Assembly (NCBI GenBank): GCA_015501595.1
Contig: JADNRX010000224.1
Location: 1 to 64,000, forward strand
Reading direction: 5' to 3'
DNA: 64,000 nt
DNA from: Hymenopellis radicata
Lineage: Eukaryota > Basidiomycota > Agaricomycetes > Agaricales > Physalacriaceae
Shown: one piece after another, positions 60,562-64,000 of the stretch
How positions within the stretch are numbered: the first letter of the stretch is position 1
How the letters are laid out: each line of letters opens with the position of its first letter
Made by a program: the position numbers and the translations under genes
The notes under the pieces: model-generated
Told to the model about the DNA's origin: nothing
The model's database searches: none
What the model saw: only the letters and a program-made list of their open reading frames with translations

Positions 60562-61850
60562 TCACTTCTTCGGCGCCACATACGTAACATCGCACTGCAC
60601 ATAGTTGTTGTACAACTCGTCCTTTGTCAGGAGCGTGTCGTCGCCGTCTTTGTTCTCAGGTTGGAGGAACGGAGCAAGGACGTCGTGGAATTCGAGGAAC
60701 GCGGCGGCTATGGCGTCAGATCAGTGAAGGTTAACGGGCGATTAAGATAGGGCTTACTTCCAGGCGCGTACCCGTCCCATGCTCAGTGATCCCAGAACCG
60801 CCATGGATTTTCTTCCTAGCACCCTTCTCCGGCCTCACCCCGGTGTTAGCATAAAACATAGCTCCGGATTCTACAAAACTCACTTCGTTAGGACAGAAAA
60901 AGGATGGTACCCGAGCCTGAGGGACATACGTGCAACTGCCAATCCCGACGTCTCTGAAGAAAGCTCAACCAACAGATCCATCACTTTATTCGCGATGATC
61001 CCAACCAGATCAAGTGACTGGTCGTCGAGAGACTTGAGTGGAACCCTCTTCGGTATCGCGACCTCTCTCAGCGAATACATAGTAGTCATCGTACCCGCCC
61101 GACCGTGCATGAGAGAGATACAAATCCTCGATCTTCTTGCCCTTGGTATGATCGTCCACCGGCGCATTCGCCACAGAGATGTAGCTATTATCGCGCAACC
61201 CGTCACCGTCCAGCGAGGTGATCCTATCCGCTTTCATCTCCAGCACATGCCCTTTCACGTCCGCGCCCTGGTTCTCTTTCAGACTCGCGTCGAGGTTGAA
61301 GCCCCAGTGCTGCGTCAGATTGATAGGTGTCACGTCCTTGTCAACTTTGGCACGGTACACGTAGATCAAGCGGCCCATGTCGCTTGTCGTGGACGAGGTA
61401 GGTTTGGGAGGGAGGAGGGCGACGAGCACTTTCATCGTAAGTGTTCCAGGATATCCTTGGTCTCTGTCAAGCGAGATGAGGCTGAAGACGGCGAGTGGGA
61501 TAGTTCGGCTTTGGAGAATAGCGTAGGAGGTGTGGTAAGTTGTTCTCAAGGGAGAGAATCGCATCTGACTGGGCCACCAGTCGAGACCAGCGCGGTTCTG
61601 AAATCGAATCAGTATCCGAAGAGTTTCATGCAAGGAAAGGACGTCGACTTGCCAGATGCTTCGGTCTTGAATGAACTGCAAACGATGACAGTTAGAGATG
61701 CGAATAGGATCGCGAACAAAGGTGACTTGACGACGTACCGGACGAGAATCCAACAACCTGAAGAGTTGGTGACTCACAGTTGGTCGGCAACGAACAGCGC
61801 CATCAACGTTGACGAGGACCTGTTGATGAAAATATTCATCAACATCTGTA
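60562..61850 (-). pseudogene. Aldose 1-epimerase (galactose mutarotase-like), N-terminus lost
   Basis: Carries GLDWWPSQMRF, DQGYPGTLTMKVLVALLPP, VTPINLTQHWGFNLDASL (with the conserved His of mutarotases), VLEMKADRI and GGYDDYYV. A C-terminal exon with ESGAMFYANTGVRPEKGARK and a last exon ending DVTYVAPKK complete it. The family interconverts alpha and beta anomers of aldoses. The N-terminal part is unrecognisable, and the sequence meets the 61856 element at the position where it should start. Near 60775 one G is missing in a GGGG run, changing GDGYAPG. So it is broken at least at its 5' end. Confidence 0.7.
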
Positions 61851-61855
61851 GAGGG

Positions 61856-62997
61856 AGGCACGAGTGTCTACCCGGGTGCATCTGCCACCCGGGACGCAAG
61901 TACTCGTGCCAGAAAAGCCATACTTGGCACCCGTGACAATACTTGCCACCCGCGGGTACTTGACCCGCGGGTGAAGTACTTGCCAAGTACTTGCCCGCGT
62001 GTGGTGCAAGTACTTGCCAAGTCCCTCCCTACAGCCGGCACATTTTTCATGCCCGCCGACGACCCCCGAGCAATTGCGCGGGGGCCATCGACGTGCATGA
62101 TGTACAAGGATGCGGCGTGCGGGGTAGGGACGTGAGGTGGGGATGGCGCGAGGGGGTAGGAATGGGGCGCGGACTAACAAAAATAGAAAAAACGTACTAT
62201 TCGGGGCTGGATGCGTCCGCGACGCCCTCCAGCCCAAAGGAAAACTCGAGCACGACAACGCGGGGGCTATCCCAGCCTCTTGAAGCCCGTTGTCATCGTT
62301 CTGAAGTGCTGCTCCTCGTCCAGGAGGCTTATGCGTCGTCCTGAGGCTTGTACGCCGTGTCCTCCTTAAAACGGCGCCGTCGTGGAGACGAGTGCCGCTG
62401 CGAACCCGCGCTCGCTGTCCAATAGTTTGGCGGCCTCGTCGCGAGGGCTTACGCCGTCCAGATCCTTGTGGAGGAGTGCTGTCATGAAGACAAGCACAAA
62501 AGATCGCCCCGGAACGGATCCGAGGGCGCAGCGTCCGGCGCGAAGCCAAACCGCACAGCAAAAGCAGAGCAGAACAAAGAAAACAAGTTAGATAAGCCCC
62601 AGAAGAAGTTCTGGGGCCGACGAGCACGACGATAATGTCGTGCTGTGATGGGAAGAGGAGAGAGATCGTGATCAGAGGTGGCCGATCGTTATCCGGCAAT
62701 TGCCGGGACGTTCGGCCAGCTCGGCGATCACCGAAATTCGTCGGCAACATCGTTTCTCAACGATGTTGAGCTCGTTTGAGCTCAAATAAAATTGAATAAA
62801 TTCCCAGAAAATCATATTTACCTACCTGCAGGTACTAGGCAAGTACTTGTAGCAAGTACTTGCCTCAGCAAAGCCATACTTGCCATCTGTGTCACCACCC
62901 GTGGGAAACAGATACTTGCCATCCGGGTGCCGGGTGCGGCACCACCCGGGTGACGTCAATACTTGCAAGTACCTGCAAGTACTTACCACTCGTGCCT
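61856..62997. mobile_element. Non-autonomous element with AAGTACTTGCC subterminal repeats (1.14 kb)
   Basis: The 11-bp ends AGGCACGAGTG are inverted at the two limits. Copies of AAGTACTTGCC or its reverse complement cluster just inside both ends (61900-62030 and 62830-62990), with CACCCGGGTG-type palindromes. The interior is GC-rich and non-coding. I could not see a target-site duplication. It abuts the truncated epimerase. Confidence 0.6.
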
Positions 62998-64000
62998 TGC
63001 TCTAATTCTGTATCACCGCATTCTCCGCATTTCCCGCGGTGTTCGAGACCTGCTTTGCTCTCCCACCACGATCCGACCTTGTATGCGTCGTGCATCACCA
63101 TCCACAGGAAGTACCTTACTGGTTGCCGATGGTTTTTTGCCAGCCGTCATGGTGGTTGAACACCCACTTTCTGCTCTCTTCTCATTGGCTCATCATTTTC
63201 TCTTTTCGGAATACCTTACATCATCGTATCTACTTTCATCTCACTGCTCACTTTTTCGTTCAACCACCATCGACGGCTGGTTCAAGAGCCTGGCTCTGAG
63301 CATGAGGGACAACAGTCTGCATGAGCTGGGCTTGAACCAGCGTAAGGTACATAGAGCACGTGACGTCCCAATTAGGCAATTATGGTCGGTCGGTCGCTCA
63401 GCCGCAGGCTTAAAAAAAATCAGCCCAATATAAAATTTAACATCCCGCCACCCCCTTGCCAATAATTCTCCATGCTTACAACAGTGACTGACGCCCTGTA
63501 CAGGAGCATCCATCAAGTTTCTTTCCTTACTCACTGCACCGTGCCGCCATTTCCAAAATCAATAAGCCAAGCCAGTTAACTTCGTTCCGTTCTGTTTTGA
63601 TCTGGAGTCCTTTCTATTATACGAGTAGGATGTACGCCTCGAAGGAGGATCATTGGAGTTACCTGGAACCTCGTCGTACCAACTTGAACTGCGGGTGGGA
63701 CCACAAAAAGGACGCCAGCAAGATTGAGCCGCTCTACTTATACGGATCTTCCGGCTTAATCATTGCAATTTCTCTAGGTCCTTCACTTGGCTTGTGGGCA
63801 GTCCAATAGAAGCAACTCTGGGCGACTAAGAGGAACTACTTATGACGGCGGCAACGAATTGGCGCACCTTTCCTTGCCATCCACACCGCTTATCTTATTC
63901 TTGGCTGCAGTGCTTGCTACTCGAAGGTCCGTATGCTGCCTCTCACACAATCAGCCAAGTACTTATTTTGGTGTACCCAATATATTACTGCCCTGATAGT
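62998..64000. other. No gene assigned
   Basis: Several short overlapping reading frames with no recognisable domain or splice pattern. Confidence 0.5.

Noticed and set aside
60779..61936. Long plus-strand ORF of 385 codons
   Set aside because: It lies antisense to the aldose 1-epimerase exons, whose motifs and introns are clear; it has no domain of its own.

Overview
The window is nuclear DNA of a filamentous basidiomycete, most likely an Agaricomycete. The evidence is the dense set of short (about 45-65 nt) GT-AG introns, two Grifola-type peptidyl-Lys metalloendopeptidase genes, a basidiomycete NLR-type N-terminal helical domain, many F-box-like genes and fungal-type Cdc73. I found no rRNA or tRNA gene and no CRISPR array. 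It is an accessory, repeat-rich region with a few ordinary genes (cdc73, an MFS transporter) embedded in it.

Layout. 1-22 kb: a module of a D-amino-acid oxidase (DAAO) gene and an F-box-like gene (family A), often with a second F-box gene (family B), occurs three times. Blocks A (1-5.4 kb) and B (15.6-21.9 kb) are direct repeats. Block C (7.5-11.3 kb) is inverted and is the best preserved, followed by a decayed cytochrome P450 and a small membrane-protein gene. 23.5-27.4 kb: two tandem secreted M35 lysine-specific metalloproteases. 27.6-32.5 kb and 48.3-53.4 kb: two convergent, diverged copies of a very large gene. It joins a GHKL-type ATPase, a fibronectin-III-like segment, a BAH-like segment and a C5-cytosine-methyltransferase-like domain with altered catalytic motifs. 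33.5-43 kb: two further family-A F-box copies with DAAO and P450 debris, plus cdc73 and an uncharacterised gene. 43.1-48 kb: an acidic protein, an NLR-type N-terminal domain gene and an MFS transporter. 53.5-59 kb: a 5.6-kb element with inverted minisatellite ends enclosing gene fragments. 59-64 kb: remnants of an SDR and an aldose 1-epimerase, and a 1.1-kb non-autonomous element.

Mobile DNA. Three small non-autonomous DNA transposons have convincing terminal inverted repeats (TIRs) and target-site duplications (TSDs): a MULE-like one (9-bp TSD), a hAT-like one (8-bp TSD) and a Tc1/mariner-like one (TA). A fourth, with long TIRs, is probably also of the TA class. The MULE-like one lies inside the last DAAO codons of block B and supplies a new stop codon.

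Caution. Many reading frames, including the conserved cdc73, are broken by one missing base, often in a short G/C run. This looks like residual sequencing error, so single-base 'pseudogene' calls here are weak. Larger changes (the 5-nt insertion in DAAO copy A, the exon losses in copies D and E, the deleted haem loop of the P450) are better evidence of decay. The most interesting object is the duplicated ATPase-methyltransferase fusion.
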